Position numbers and translations under genes: made by a program. Positions 1-4,939 of a DNA stretch of 5,117 bases are shown here, one piece after another. The DNA comes from CAYZXL01 sp964482435 (GTDB lineage Bacteria; Auribacterota; JABMQX01). Every line of letters begins with the position of its first letter. Within the stretch, counting starts at the first letter, position 1. Location of the stretch: NCBI GenBank assembly GCA_964482435.1, contig CAYZXL010000129.1, positions 1 through 5,117 of the forward strand, in the 5' to 3' direction. The notes beneath the pieces were generated by a model, which worked only from the letters and a program-made list of their open reading frames with translations, was not told the DNA's origin and searched no databases.

Positions 1-281
1 CTGCCCTATCGGCGGAAGGCGTCCCTTGTTCCGGAGGATACGGTCCGCAATACAGGGACGACATGATTGAGGACTTTCTCAATTCCAAGAACTTCAAGAG
101 AAGCTTCTCAAAGGCGAGGCTCGATAGATACCGCGAAGAGCTTCACTATCCCGATAATGACCAGCTCTGCCAGGAAGCCGTCTGGATAAGCCAGAGCATG
201 CTCCTCAGCTCCAAAAAGGATATGGACGACATCGCCGACGCCATCCTCAAAATCCACGAAAACCGAGATAAGCTGGCGTAG
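1..281 (+). CDS. DegT/DnrJ/EryC1/StrS-family aminotransferase, C-terminal part
   Basis: The reading frame is open from position 3 to the TAG at 279-281, giving 92 residues, and the gene starts outside the window. The ATG at 63 is internal, because the frame continues upstream with a family-like stretch (LSAEGVPCSGGYGPQY). Members of this family are cytosolic PLP-dependent enzymes that aminate keto-sugars or related substrates. The segment seen is the end of the small C-terminal domain, with the typical order 'ALxAEGxPCSxGYGP', then 'CxEAVWxxQxMLL', then an acidic 'DMDxIADAIxKI' helix. The Schiff-base lysine lies upstream of the window and cannot be checked. It is the only plus-strand gene here and converges on the AlbA_2 gene. 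The family call is from memory of conserved motifs; the substrate is unknown. Confidence 0.85.
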   Translation, partial: ALSAEGVPCSGGYGPQYRDDMIEDFLNSKNFKRSFSKARLDRYREELHYPDNDQLCQEAVWISQSMLLSSKKDMDDIADAILKIHENRDKLA

Positions 282-538
282 GCGGCAGAGCAGGACCCCG
301 TCGAGCTAACAGGTCGTCGGGTTCGCCATCGCGGTATGCTCGTGCTCGGAACCTTCTGCTTGCGGCGCGCGCTGACAGGCCGGCGCGCCCGGCGGTTCGT
401 GGAGGCGTTTCCGCGCCGATATCGAGGGCGGGGCAGCCGCGCAGGATCACGTTGCCATCACAGCAGGGGAAATGGCGAAGAGCCCGTTCCTTGGGCGGGC
501 AAAGGCCCCGTGCGCCAGACGCCGCGTTACGTCGCCCC
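282..538. other. Convergent intergenic region with GC-rich hairpins
   Basis: About 257 bp lie between two converging stop codons, with no supported gene. Two hairpins are visible: GGCGCGC at 364-370 pairs with GCGCGCC at 383-389 across a 12-nt loop, and GCCCG at 482-486 pairs with CGGGC at 496-500. Either could help end transcription from one side, but neither is followed by a T-run, so they are not convincing intrinsic terminators. Open frames crossing this region have no recognisable protein features. Confidence 0.4.
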
Positions 539-1510
539 CTACACCCCCCACTTCCCGATACCGCCCTTGTCCGGAGGATGCCATAGTAAGGTCTTATTGA
601 TCTGCACCACTCTGTCACAGCCTGACGGCCTAATCGCGATGCTTATCTTTGCCGTTGATGCGCTTAGGCCAACCTCTTTTGCCTCCGTGCGTTTCTCTGC
701 GGAGATGTTTAGCCGTCCAGGGCCTTGAACGACTGCCTCGTGTTGAGTATGACCTATGGTAAGAGAGTCGGGTTCCTCTGCAAAGGGACCCGCTGAAGAG
801 GGGAACGCAAACCTATACGGGGGGAGTAGCCTAATGTTGTCGAAGTTGGTCTTTTGAATTCGGTCCTCTATTTCGAACGAAGCTTCACACTGGTGGAAGG
901 GTAGTACACAAGGGAGTCCAATCTGCGGTGTGATGTATGCTTCGAGTCTCAAGGTCCAGACCCAGTGCCGCTCGGCGCTTGCAGAGGCAACTAGTTCTCC
1001 CCCAAGGACATCTATTTCCGGCAATTTCATGCTCGGTGCTAATAGTCTTATTAGATCAGCGCGGCTCGCGCTTCTTGTCCTCGTACCCTCTCTCCAGGGG
1101 ACTTCGTGGGAGATCGAGACGCCCCGTTCAATGCCGAAAGAGGGATTCCTTACAACGTAAGGAGCTCTGTCGGTCTCAAAACACAGTGCGACAACCGTCT
1201 CGCCGTTTGCGGGTATATTAACGTCTATCACGGACGGGGCAACGCCGTCGAACTCTGCCTGCAGGGAAGTAAGCCAGTTGGCTAACTCGTTGTGGGTTGC
1301 TCCCGTAATGCCCTCATTTTCGGCGACCCCGACTAACCAAAGAATCGGTTCCCCCCTTGCAGAATTGGCATGTCCGGCCAATTGCCTTGCGGCCTTCTGA
1401 GGGTCCGGCCATTCAGACTTCAACTCCACTCGAAAGTCCTCTAGAGGACGGCCCGATTTCATGCGATCTATTATTTCCAAGGCCCAAGCTTCGATTTGTA
1501 TCGGCCTCAT
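539..1510 (-). CDS. AlbA_2 (Schlafen-type) putative DNA-binding domain protein
   Basis: A 323-residue protein starting at an ATG preceded by AGGAGGTGA, a full match to the anti-Shine-Dalgarno sequence, and ending at TAG. Residues about 10-158 match the AlbA_2 pattern: VELK at 28-31, then PQKAARQLAGHANSARG (37-53), a hydrophobic strand ILWLVGV (56-62), FETDRAPYVV (111-120), and a closing PWREGTRTRSASRADLIRLL (138-157). AlbA_2 domains occur in regulators, in Schlafen-like proteins and in genes near mobile or defence loci; their biochemical role is often unproven. Residues about 160-323 match nothing I recognise and may be a separate beta-rich domain. No ATPase motifs are seen. The gene is the last member of the minus-strand series. 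Repeat copy 1 promoter lies about 430 nt upstream, with a decayed recombinase fragment in between. Confidence 0.75.
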   Translation of the reverse strand: MRPIQIEAWALEIIDRMKSGRPLEDFRVELKSEWPDPQKAARQLAGHANSARGEPILWLVGVAENEGITGATHNELANWLTSLQAEFDGVAPSVIDVNIPANGETVVALCFETDRAPYVVRNPSFGIERGVSISHEVPWREGTRTRSASRADLIRLLAPSMKLPEIDVLGGELVASASAERHWVWTLRLEAYITPQIGLPCVLPFHQCEASFEIEDRIQKTNFDNIRLLPPYRFAFPSSAGPFAEEPDSLTIGHTQHEAVVQGPGRLNISAEKRTEAKEVGLSASTAKISIAIRPSGCDRVVQINKTLLWHPPDKGGIGKWGV

Positions 1511-1511
1511 T

Positions 1512-1520
1512 TCACCTCCT
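1512..1520 (-). promoter_or_regulatory. Strong ribosome binding site of the AlbA_2 gene
   Basis: On the minus strand AGGAGGTGA ends one base before the ATG at 1510, so AGGAGG is 4 nt from the start. It is the strongest Shine-Dalgarno match in the window. It fixes the start and implies efficient translation. Confidence 0.8.
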
Positions 1521-1541
1521 CAAATGGCAACCTAAGGGTGA

Positions 1542-1772
1542 TTACACAAAGCGCGCAGGTCGGCGAACGCGGACGCGGTAGCCCCGCTTGTTCGAGGCTT
1601 GTGTGCGAATCTTGGTGCTGCTGACATCCTTCTGCCCCAATAGCCTCTGAACCGTGGGAATATCGTGAACGTCCTGCGCGTCTGAGTCGCGAATCAATCC
1701 CGGAGGCTGTCGCACATCGCCCGTCTGAGGATGCGCCAGGAAGCGTCGGTGTCCCAGCAAGAGAGGGCGCAA
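1542..1772 (-). pseudogene. Decayed tyrosine recombinase (IntI-like integrase) C-terminus
   Basis: The minus-strand frame contains DIPTVQRLLGQKDVSSTKI (residues 37-55 of the open frame, about 1664-1608), followed by an N-x-x-G-x-x-VR pattern up to about 1569. This mirrors the end of tyrosine recombinases, classically 'DIRTVQELLGHKDVSTTMIYTH' and then 'LNRGGxGVRSP', an ending typical of integron integrases. The conserved His of LLGH is Gln, and the catalytic Tyr position is Arg (codon CGC at 1607-1605), so the product cannot be an active recombinase. A weaker RRFLAH...TG stretch at about residues 9-19 may correspond to the RHxFxxHLLExG motif, with extra sequence in between. No larger catalytic domain is visible upstream. 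The frame starts at an arbitrary ATG without a good ribosome binding site. The relic lies between repeat copy 1 and the AlbA_2 gene. The main uncertainty is whether it derives from IntI or another integrase. Confidence 0.6.
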
Positions 1773-1866
1773 GAGAGGAGACGTCTCGCGAGGGCGCGCG
1801 CTGTGTGCGTGCCCTGCGCGTTTCTCGCCGCCAAAAGCGCCTGGCGTCTGCGACCTGGGCTCACAA

Positions 1867-2015
1867 ATTCCTCAGTCCCCAGAAACTTCGGACCCTTTTT
1901 TGCTTGGAAACCGGCGTATCGTGCGATCGGCTTGTCATTATGCCGAAATTTGGAGCGATGTCAAGCGCGATGTACCTGGCCGTTGGTTCATGGAGGGGCT
2001 TCTGCGCAGGTATCA
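1867..2015 (-). repeat. Promoter-bearing dispersed repeat, copy 1
   Basis: The most diverged of four like-oriented copies, about 149 bp. It shares the CCCC-rich block near 1876, the pyrimidine tract around 1895, the core CATTATGCCGAAATTTGGAG (1936-1955), and a tail ending CAGGTATCA that is also present in copy 2. The left arm of the internal inverted repeat (expected at 1910-1918) is lost, while the promoter boxes are intact. It lies upstream of the recombinase relic and the AlbA_2 gene. Confidence 0.85.
1937..1964 (-). promoter_or_regulatory. Predicted sigma-70 promoter in repeat copy 1
   Basis: On the minus strand TTGACA (1964-1959) is followed after 16 bp by CATAAT (1942-1937): a perfect -35 box and a 5/6 -10 box. 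It points towards the recombinase relic and the AlbA_2 gene. The spacing is identical in all four repeat copies. Activity is inferred from consensus match only. Confidence 0.6.
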
Positions 2016-2108
2016 CGGGAAGGGGGTCCAAGGATAACGCCAAGGTTGGCGCGGCGCCGTGCTGCACCAAGGGCCGGCGCGGGCGGCACGCCACTGACAA
2101 CAGGCGTA

Positions 2109-2189
2109 GTCCAACGAGAAGCGCCGCACAGTCGCCAGGCTACTCGGAGCGCCGCCCGGTAGGCGGTCGCGTGCAGGGACATGTTAGGC
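2109..2189 (-). other. attC-like recombination hairpin (candidate)
   Basis: Seven bases past the stop codon of the membrane-protein gene the minus strand reads GCCTAAC (2189-2183), fitting the RYYYAAC box. The segment ends 81 bp later with GTTGGAC (2115-2109), fitting GTTRRRY. The boxes can pair at 6 of 7 positions, allowing one G-T pair. Inside them CTGCAC (2176-2171) pairs with GTGCGG after unpaired spacers of 6 and 8 nt, a layout resembling the R and L boxes and central spacer of integron attC sites. The length is in the usual range (57-141 bp). Box degeneracy is high, so chance or an unrelated palindromic repeat remains possible. No second clear attC was found in the window. Confidence 0.45.
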
Positions 2190-2195
2190 CGTACC

Positions 2196-2783
2196 CTACT
2201 CGAGGGGCAGGCAGTACTTCTTATCCTGTGATAGGTTATATCGTTTTATGAGTCGTCCGCAAAGCTTAGGGTCTCCGACTTCGTCAGCGTAGATAGAACG
2301 GTAGTGGAAACGCAACTCGATATAGTCGTCGATGACCTTGGCCAAGTTGATCCGCGCGCGTTGCAACATGGGCTTGTACTGCTCGTCGGGGAATATCTTC
2401 TCCCAGTCTAACTGTAATCCAGAAATAACCTGATTGTTGCCTGTAACTACGAGCCACTGGAACTCGAAGGGTACTCTGTTCTGCGGCTCTACGACCACGT
2501 AAAATTCTTGGTCTTCTTCCCCTGTCTTGATGCCTACATCGATGTCGGGGGGGGTTCTCTTGAACGCCTCTTCAAGTTTTTCCTTTTGCCGGCCCGCAAG
2601 TAAGGCGAGGATCCCTGCAAGCGCAGAGAGAAATGCGAAACCGACCGCGAGGGAACTCGCGATCCCTGAAGGGGCGGCGACCAGAGTGCATATCCCTGCC
2701 ACGCCTGACAGGAATGCCAGGACCACGGCGCACCAACTGGCTCCCTTTGAGACAGCCTGGACGCCTTCGCGGTTCTTCCACAT
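2196..2783 (-). CDS. Unrecognised protein with two N-terminal membrane segments
   Basis: A 195-residue protein I cannot assign to a family. Two hydrophobic helices are clear: about residues 16-36 (CAVVLAFLSGVAGICTLVAA) and about 42-64 (ASSLAVGFAFLSALAGILALL). A charged linker (RQKEKLEEAFKR) follows, then a soluble domain of about 120 residues rich in aromatic and acidic residues, including FYVVVEPQNRVPFEFQWLVV and a conserved-looking end (YADEVGDPKLCGRLIKRY). The layout suggests a membrane-anchored cytosolic sensor or effector domain. This is inference from shape, not homology. The ATG at 2783 has AAGGAG 12 nt upstream, a somewhat long spacing. Repeat copy 2 begins only about 27 bp upstream of the start, and an attC-like hairpin follows the stop, so the gene has the outline of a single-gene cassette. 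Confidence 0.65.
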   Translation of the reverse strand: MWKNREGVQAVSKGASWCAVVLAFLSGVAGICTLVAAPSGIASSLAVGFAFLSALAGILALLAGRQKEKLEEAFKRTPPDIDVGIKTGEEDQEFYVVVEPQNRVPFEFQWLVVTGNNQVISGLQLDWEKIFPDEQYKPMLQRARINLAKVIDDYIELRFHYRSIYADEVGDPKLCGRLIKRYNLSQDKKYCLPLE

Positions 2784-2809
2784 TTCGTGGCAGCGCTCCT
2801 TGCTCGGTC

Positions 2810-2955
2810 ATTCCTAAGCCCCCAAAACTTCGGGCTCTTTTTCCTGGGAAATCGCTCCATCGTTCGATGCGCCTCTCATTGTGCCGGAATTTGGAGCGAT
2901 GTCAAGCGCGGTGTGCCTCCCCGTCGGTTCGCGGCGGGATTTCTACTCAGGTATC
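2810..2955 (-). repeat. Promoter-bearing dispersed repeat, copy 2
   Basis: A full-length copy of about 146 bp. It contains the CCTAAGCCCCCAAAACTTCGG block (2814-2834), both arms of the 9-bp inverted repeat ATCGCTCCA (2851-2859) and TGGAGCGAT (2892-2900), and the long tail ending CAGGTATCA shared with copy 1. It sits between the stop of the small PIN partner gene (2988) and the start of the membrane-protein gene (2783). Confidence 0.9.
2878..2905 (-). promoter_or_regulatory. Predicted sigma-70 promoter in repeat copy 2
   Basis: On the minus strand TTGACA (2905-2900) is followed after 16 bp by CACAAT (2883-2878), one base worse than the CATAAT of the other copies. It points at the membrane-protein gene about 95 nt downstream. 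The right arm of the inverted repeat overlaps the -35 box by one base and lies within the spacer. Confidence 0.5.
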
Positions 2956-2987
2956 AGCGAAGTGTACAGGCGTGCAGTGTCTTGTGT

Positions 2988-3179
2988 TCACCGGCGCCGC
3001 GAGGCGGCGTCCTTACGAAGCCGTTTGTTCGGTGTCTTTTTGCTCCTGTCGGTGACGGTGCCCCACGGGTGACGCTCCATCTCCCGAAGCGTCGCCACCA
3101 TGGCCTCGATGTCGTAATTGTGTCGCCTGGCGAACTCATCCCTGTTTTGCCAGACCTCCGTCAAAATCTCATCGTTCAT
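2988..3179 (-). CDS. Small partner of the PIN-domain toxin, putative antitoxin
   Basis: A 63-residue protein starting at an ATG that overlaps the stop of the PIN gene (ATGA). A GGAGG ribosome site inside the PIN gene (3191-3187) lies 7 nt upstream, so the two are translationally coupled. The N-terminal 40 residues (MNDEILTEVWQNRDEFARRH, then NYDIEAMVATLREMERHP) have the look of small helical partner proteins often found beside PIN toxins of this type. The C-terminus is basic (KKTPNKRLRKDAASRRR), and its last codons run into a GC hairpin (CGCCGC 2995-3000 with GCGGCG 3004-3009). An antitoxin role is inferred from size, coupling and position. The toxin-first order is less common than antitoxin-first. 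Confidence 0.65.
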   Translation of the reverse strand: MNDEILTEVWQNRDEFARRHNYDIEAMVATLREMERHPWGTVTDRSKKTPNKRLRKDAASRRR

Positions 3180-3658
3180 CGTATAGCCTCCATAATCTCA
3201 ATAGGCGTGCAGATTTCTGGACAGCGATACCCCTCGCTCATGCACACTTCCCTGACGGCGGGTTTCGTCGCTGGATTGTCAATGTGGCGGCAGTTCCACG
3301 TAAGGAGATAGTCAACGTTGTGAACGGCCGCAACGGCGATGTGAATTGCGTCCGCCTGGGCCTTGTCTGGAAGTGCTCTTTGCGCTATGAAAGCTACGGC
3401 CAGGCGCTTGACGTCATCGGAAATCGTCAGTTCTAGAACTCCCCGAAGTAATTCCAGCCTCCTCGCCGCGGCGTCAGGGTCGCCGGCTTTGGCTTCGGCT
3501 ATGACAAGCTCAGAAGTGAAAAGATCGTACAGATGACGTTTGCCATCCCACCATTCAGACGTAACCTGTTGGCAAGCTGCACTCAGGAGGTTGGCAGTGG
3601 GACGTGCCACCAGGTAACTCAGTATCGAGGTCTCGATGTAAACGCTTGGCTTGGCCAC
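3176..3658 (-). CDS. PIN-domain ribonuclease, VapC-like toxin
   Basis: PIN-domain proteins of this type are small Mg-dependent RNases that act as toxins of type II toxin-antitoxin pairs. Numbering from the GTG at 3658 (160 residues), the acidic cluster is visible: Glu9 in VYIETSI (where many VapC proteins have Asp), Glu55 in LVIAEAKAGDP, Asp103 in KAQADAIHIAVAA, and the closing LLTWNCRHIDN around residue 122. The start is a choice. The GTG at 3691 adds 11 unconserved residues and lacks a good ribosome site, while the GTG at 3658 has AAGGGA about 9 nt upstream and begins directly before the first PIN strand (KPSVYIE). The gene overlaps its small partner by ATGA. Repeat copy 3 promoter lies about 210 nt upstream. 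The PIN call is firm; toxin activity is inferred. Confidence 0.85.
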   Translation of the reverse strand: MAKPSVYIETSILSYLVARPTANLLSAACQQVTSEWWDGKRHLYDLFTSELVIAEAKAGDPDAAARRLELLRGVLELTISDDVKRLAVAFIAQRALPDKAQADAIHIAVAAVHNVDYLLTWNCRHIDNPATKPAVREVCMSEGYRCPEICTPIEIMEAIR

Positions 3659-3802
3659 AGAGTCTCTTCCCTTCGCGGTTCCAATCGGCACGAATCGCTC
3701 ACTATCACTGAACGTACAAGCTCGGCGGCGGGGGTTGCCCGTGTGGAAGGTAAGCCTGTCCCATCTCGAAAGGCAGTTAGTAGCGGCGCTATTCGCGCGC
3801 TC

Positions 3803-3908
3803 ATTCGTAAGCCCCCAAAAACTTCGGACTCTTTTTCCTCGGAAATCGCTCCATCGTTCGATCCGCCTGTCATTATGCCGAAATTTGGAGCGATGTCAAG
3901 GGCGATGT
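3803..3908 (-). repeat. Promoter-bearing dispersed repeat, copy 3 (tail truncated)
   Basis: Contains the CCCCC-AAAA-ACTTCGGACTC block, both inverted-repeat arms ATCGCTCCA (3845-3853) and TGGAGCGAT (3886-3894), and the promoter core. One extra A is seen in the A-run (3817-3821) relative to copies 2 and 4. Similarity stops at about 3908, whereas copies 1 and 2 continue for another 40 bp or so. The missing tail is replaced by a solo arm of a different palindrome family starting near 3915. Confidence 0.9.
3872..3899 (-). promoter_or_regulatory. Predicted sigma-70 promoter in repeat copy 3
   Basis: On the minus strand TTGACA (3899-3894) is followed after 16 bp by CATAAT (3877-3872). It points at the PIN toxin gene pair. 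The expected start of transcription is about 3865, between the -10 box and the downstream arm of the inverted repeat. Confidence 0.6.
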
Positions 3909-3913
3909 TATGC

Positions 3914-3949
3914 TCCCTTTGCGGTCTCAGCGACTTGGCGAGGAAAAGC
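3914..3949 (+). repeat. Solo arm of a palindromic repeat
   Basis: The stretch TTTGCGGTCTCAGCGACTTG and the following GCGAGGAAAAG match, with scattered substitutions, the right arm of the complete palindrome just downstream (TGCGCTCTTGGCACCTTGGC, then GAGAGAAAGG, 4020-4049). No matching left arm remains, so this looks like an older, half-deleted copy. It abuts the truncated end of repeat copy 3. Confidence 0.5.
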
Positions 3950-4241
3950 GGGTGCAGGAAAGGCTCTCGCAAAGGCGCAAAGGTCGCCAAGAAAAAAGCG
4001 GCGGCACCATATGCTTCCCTGCGCTCTTGGCACCTTGGCGAGAGAAAGGGGAGCGCGTGAGCCCAGCGTCTTTCACGATTTCTCCCATGGTGTAAGCATT
4101 TATGGGATTGCGGCGGGGAATGGTAAGAATCCTGACCCCATCAGTCATTACGATATGCTTCCCCTCTCGCGCAATGCGAAACCCAGCCTTCTTCAGCGCC
4201 CGAACCGCTCGACGATGATTGACTCCCTGGATTCTTCCCAA
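3927..4241 (-). CDS. hicA: HicA-like mRNA interferase toxin with replaced C-terminus
   Basis: HicA toxins are small dsRBD-fold RNases. Residues 1-62 are a clear HicA: HRRAVRALKKAGFRIAREGK, the catalytic-type His in GKHIVMTDG (His29), ILTIPRRNPINAYTMGEIVK, then DAGLT. A normal family member would end within about 10 more residues. Here the frame continues from about position 4055 into a palindromic repeat, giving a 42-residue Arg/Ser/Pro-rich tail with no family resemblance and a total of 104 residues. The start is TTG at 4241, 2 nt after the hicB stop, so translation is probably coupled. The core fold, including the active-site His, is nearly complete, so toxicity could be kept or lost. The missing last helix and abnormal tail make this a possibly inactivated gene. 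Confidence 0.8.
   Translation of the reverse strand: MGRIQGVNHRRAVRALKKAGFRIAREGKHIVMTDGVRILTIPRRNPINAYTMGEIVKDAGLTRSPFSRQGAKSAGKHMVPPLFSWRPLRLCESLSCTRFSSPSR
3964..4044. repeat. Palindromic repeat element inserted at the end of hicA
   Basis: The left arm CTCTCGCAAAGGCGCAAAGG (from 3964) and the right arm, read in reverse complement as CTCTCGCCAAGGTGCCAAGA (from 4044), form a long imperfect inverted repeat around an A-rich and GC-rich centre. AAAGG occurs directly outside both ends (3959-3963 and 4045-4049), a possible 5-bp target duplication. Similar 'CTCTCGCAAAGGCGCAAAGG' palindromes are, from general knowledge, widespread non-coding repeats in environmental bacteria. The element supplies most of the aberrant C-terminal codons of hicA. 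Confidence 0.65.
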
Positions 4242-4243
4242 GA

Positions 4244-4441
4244 TTAAACGGGGACCTCCACTTCCTTCACGATCGCGTCCCCGCCCAACTCCTCAGCCAC
4301 CGTGAGATATTCCTTGATGGCCTCCCGAATATTCGCAGTGGCCTCCTCCTCCGTCTCCCCCTGGGACCAGCACCCAGGCAACCCGGGCACGGACACACTA
4401 TATCCTTCTTCGGTCTTTCTTAATGCGATTTTGTACCTCAT
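4244..4441 (-). CDS. hicB: HicB-family antitoxin (short, single-domain)
   Basis: A 65-residue protein with the HicB fold: a YKIALRKTEEGYSVSVPGLP strand region, the hallmark GCWSQGETEEEATANIREAI motif, then KEYLTVAEELGG. HicB binds and neutralises HicA. This short form ends after the partially degraded RNase-H-like domain and carries no visible helix-turn-helix, so autoregulation would need another factor or the upstream repeat. The ATG at 4441 has a GAGGG site about 8 nt upstream, 12 nt after the stop of the truncated parE. hicA follows after 2 nt. The antitoxin-first order differs from the hicA-hicB order of Escherichia coli. The gene appears intact. Confidence 0.9.
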   Translation of the reverse strand: MRYKIALRKTEEGYSVSVPGLPGCWSQGETEEEATANIREAIKEYLTVAEELGGDAIVKEVEVPV

Positions 4442-4453
4442 ATTTGCATCCCT

Positions 4454-4624
4454 CTATTCCGATATATCATAGCGATTCCTGCCCGGAAAGCGCCGGAGCA
4501 ATTGCGCCTTCTCGTAAATACCATCTACGACCCGACTGGCTGATTCGGGGCTATCCTGAGCTATGTAGTCGTAGATATCCCTGAGCCATCGTTCAGCTTC
4601 AGCCGTCCAGTTTATTTCCGCCAT
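4454..4624 (-). pseudogene. Truncated ParE/RelE-family toxin
   Basis: An ATG at 4624, overlapping the antitoxin gene by 13 nt, opens a 56-residue frame ending at TAG (4456-4454). It begins INWTAEAERWLRDIYDYIAQ and continues to VVDGIYEKAQLLRRFPG, the first half of a ParE-type toxin. Full-length members run about 90-105 residues and finish with an R-x-L...YRIAY region that binds the ribosome or gyrase target. That half is absent; the frame instead ends RNRYDISE. The toxin is therefore probably dead. The break lies immediately before hicB, suggesting that a deletion or the arrival of hicBA removed the 3' half. The frame is short and easily missed, but the overlap with a cognate-looking antitoxin supports it. 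Confidence 0.75.
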
Positions 4625-4797
4625 GTCTTGATTTTCTGTTTCATCTCGTCGTCGCTGATGGTCCTTTTGGACTCGGAGTCCTCCAGGCCCCGGTCAATCA
4701 TCCGGGCAAGGGCCAGTTCACGAAGAATCGCGTCGTAGGTGCTGTCGTCAGGCTGTTCCTGAACAATCTTGGTTATTTGTTGTTTTGCCGAAGACAT
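4612..4797 (-). CDS. Antitoxin of the ParE-type pair
   Basis: A 61-residue acidic/helical protein, MSSAKQQITKIVQEQPDDST and then YDAILRELALARMIDRGLED, ending KQKIKTWRK. This is the pattern of small antitoxins that precede ParE/RelE toxins (helical, a 'RGLxDSxxxRTIS' turn, basic C-terminus). The ATG at 4797 has AAGGAG with 8-nt spacing. The frame is open further upstream to 4980, but that part overlaps repeat copy 4 and has no protein character. Its last 13 nt overlap the toxin start, so translation is coupled. With the toxin truncated, it is an orphan antitoxin heading a four-frame operon with hicBA. The exact antitoxin family is not certain. Confidence 0.75.
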   Translation of the reverse strand: MSSAKQQITKIVQEQPDDSTYDAILRELALARMIDRGLEDSESKRTISDDEMKQKIKTWRK

Positions 4798-4939
4798 ATC
4801 GTCAGCTCCTTTGTACGTGGAACAACATTCCGGACTCGAGATAGGACCCGGTGTTTGCCCTTTACGGTCCGGCGGCTCATCGCGCTGTCGTATTCCGGTG
4901 TGATCCGCCCCCGCCAAGGACCGCGCCGCCGGCTCGGCT
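4798..4939. other. Leader between repeat copy 4 and the antitoxin gene
   Basis: About 140 bp with no supported gene. It would be the 5' untranslated region of a transcript starting in repeat copy 4. The only visible signal is the antitoxin ribosome site at its 3' end (AAGGAG, about 4811-4806). Confidence 0.4.

Noticed and set aside
23..579. Similar motif CCCTTG(T)TCCGGAGGAT at 23-40 and 564-579
   Set aside because: One lies inside the aminotransferase frame and one inside the AlbA_2 frame on the other strand. With only two short copies, chance is the simplest explanation.
1758..1787. Short direct repeat CAAGAGAGG (1758-1766, 1770-1778) and palindrome GAGACGTCTC (1778-1787)
   Set aside because: Too short and isolated to support an operator or attachment site.
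1731..2251. Plus-strand open frames over 1731-2251 and similar ones over the other repeats
   Set aside because: They are translations of the repeat and GC-rich spacer without conserved motifs, ribosome sites or recognisable domains.
2995..3009. GC hairpin as a second attC or a terminator
   Set aside because: It lacks RYYYAAC/GTTRRRY boxes and a T-run, and lies inside the end of a coding frame.
3659..3691. Upstream GTG start for the PIN gene at 3691
   Set aside because: It adds 11 unconserved residues and lacks a clear ribosome site, while the GTG at 3658 has one and begins at the first conserved strand. It cannot be fully excluded.
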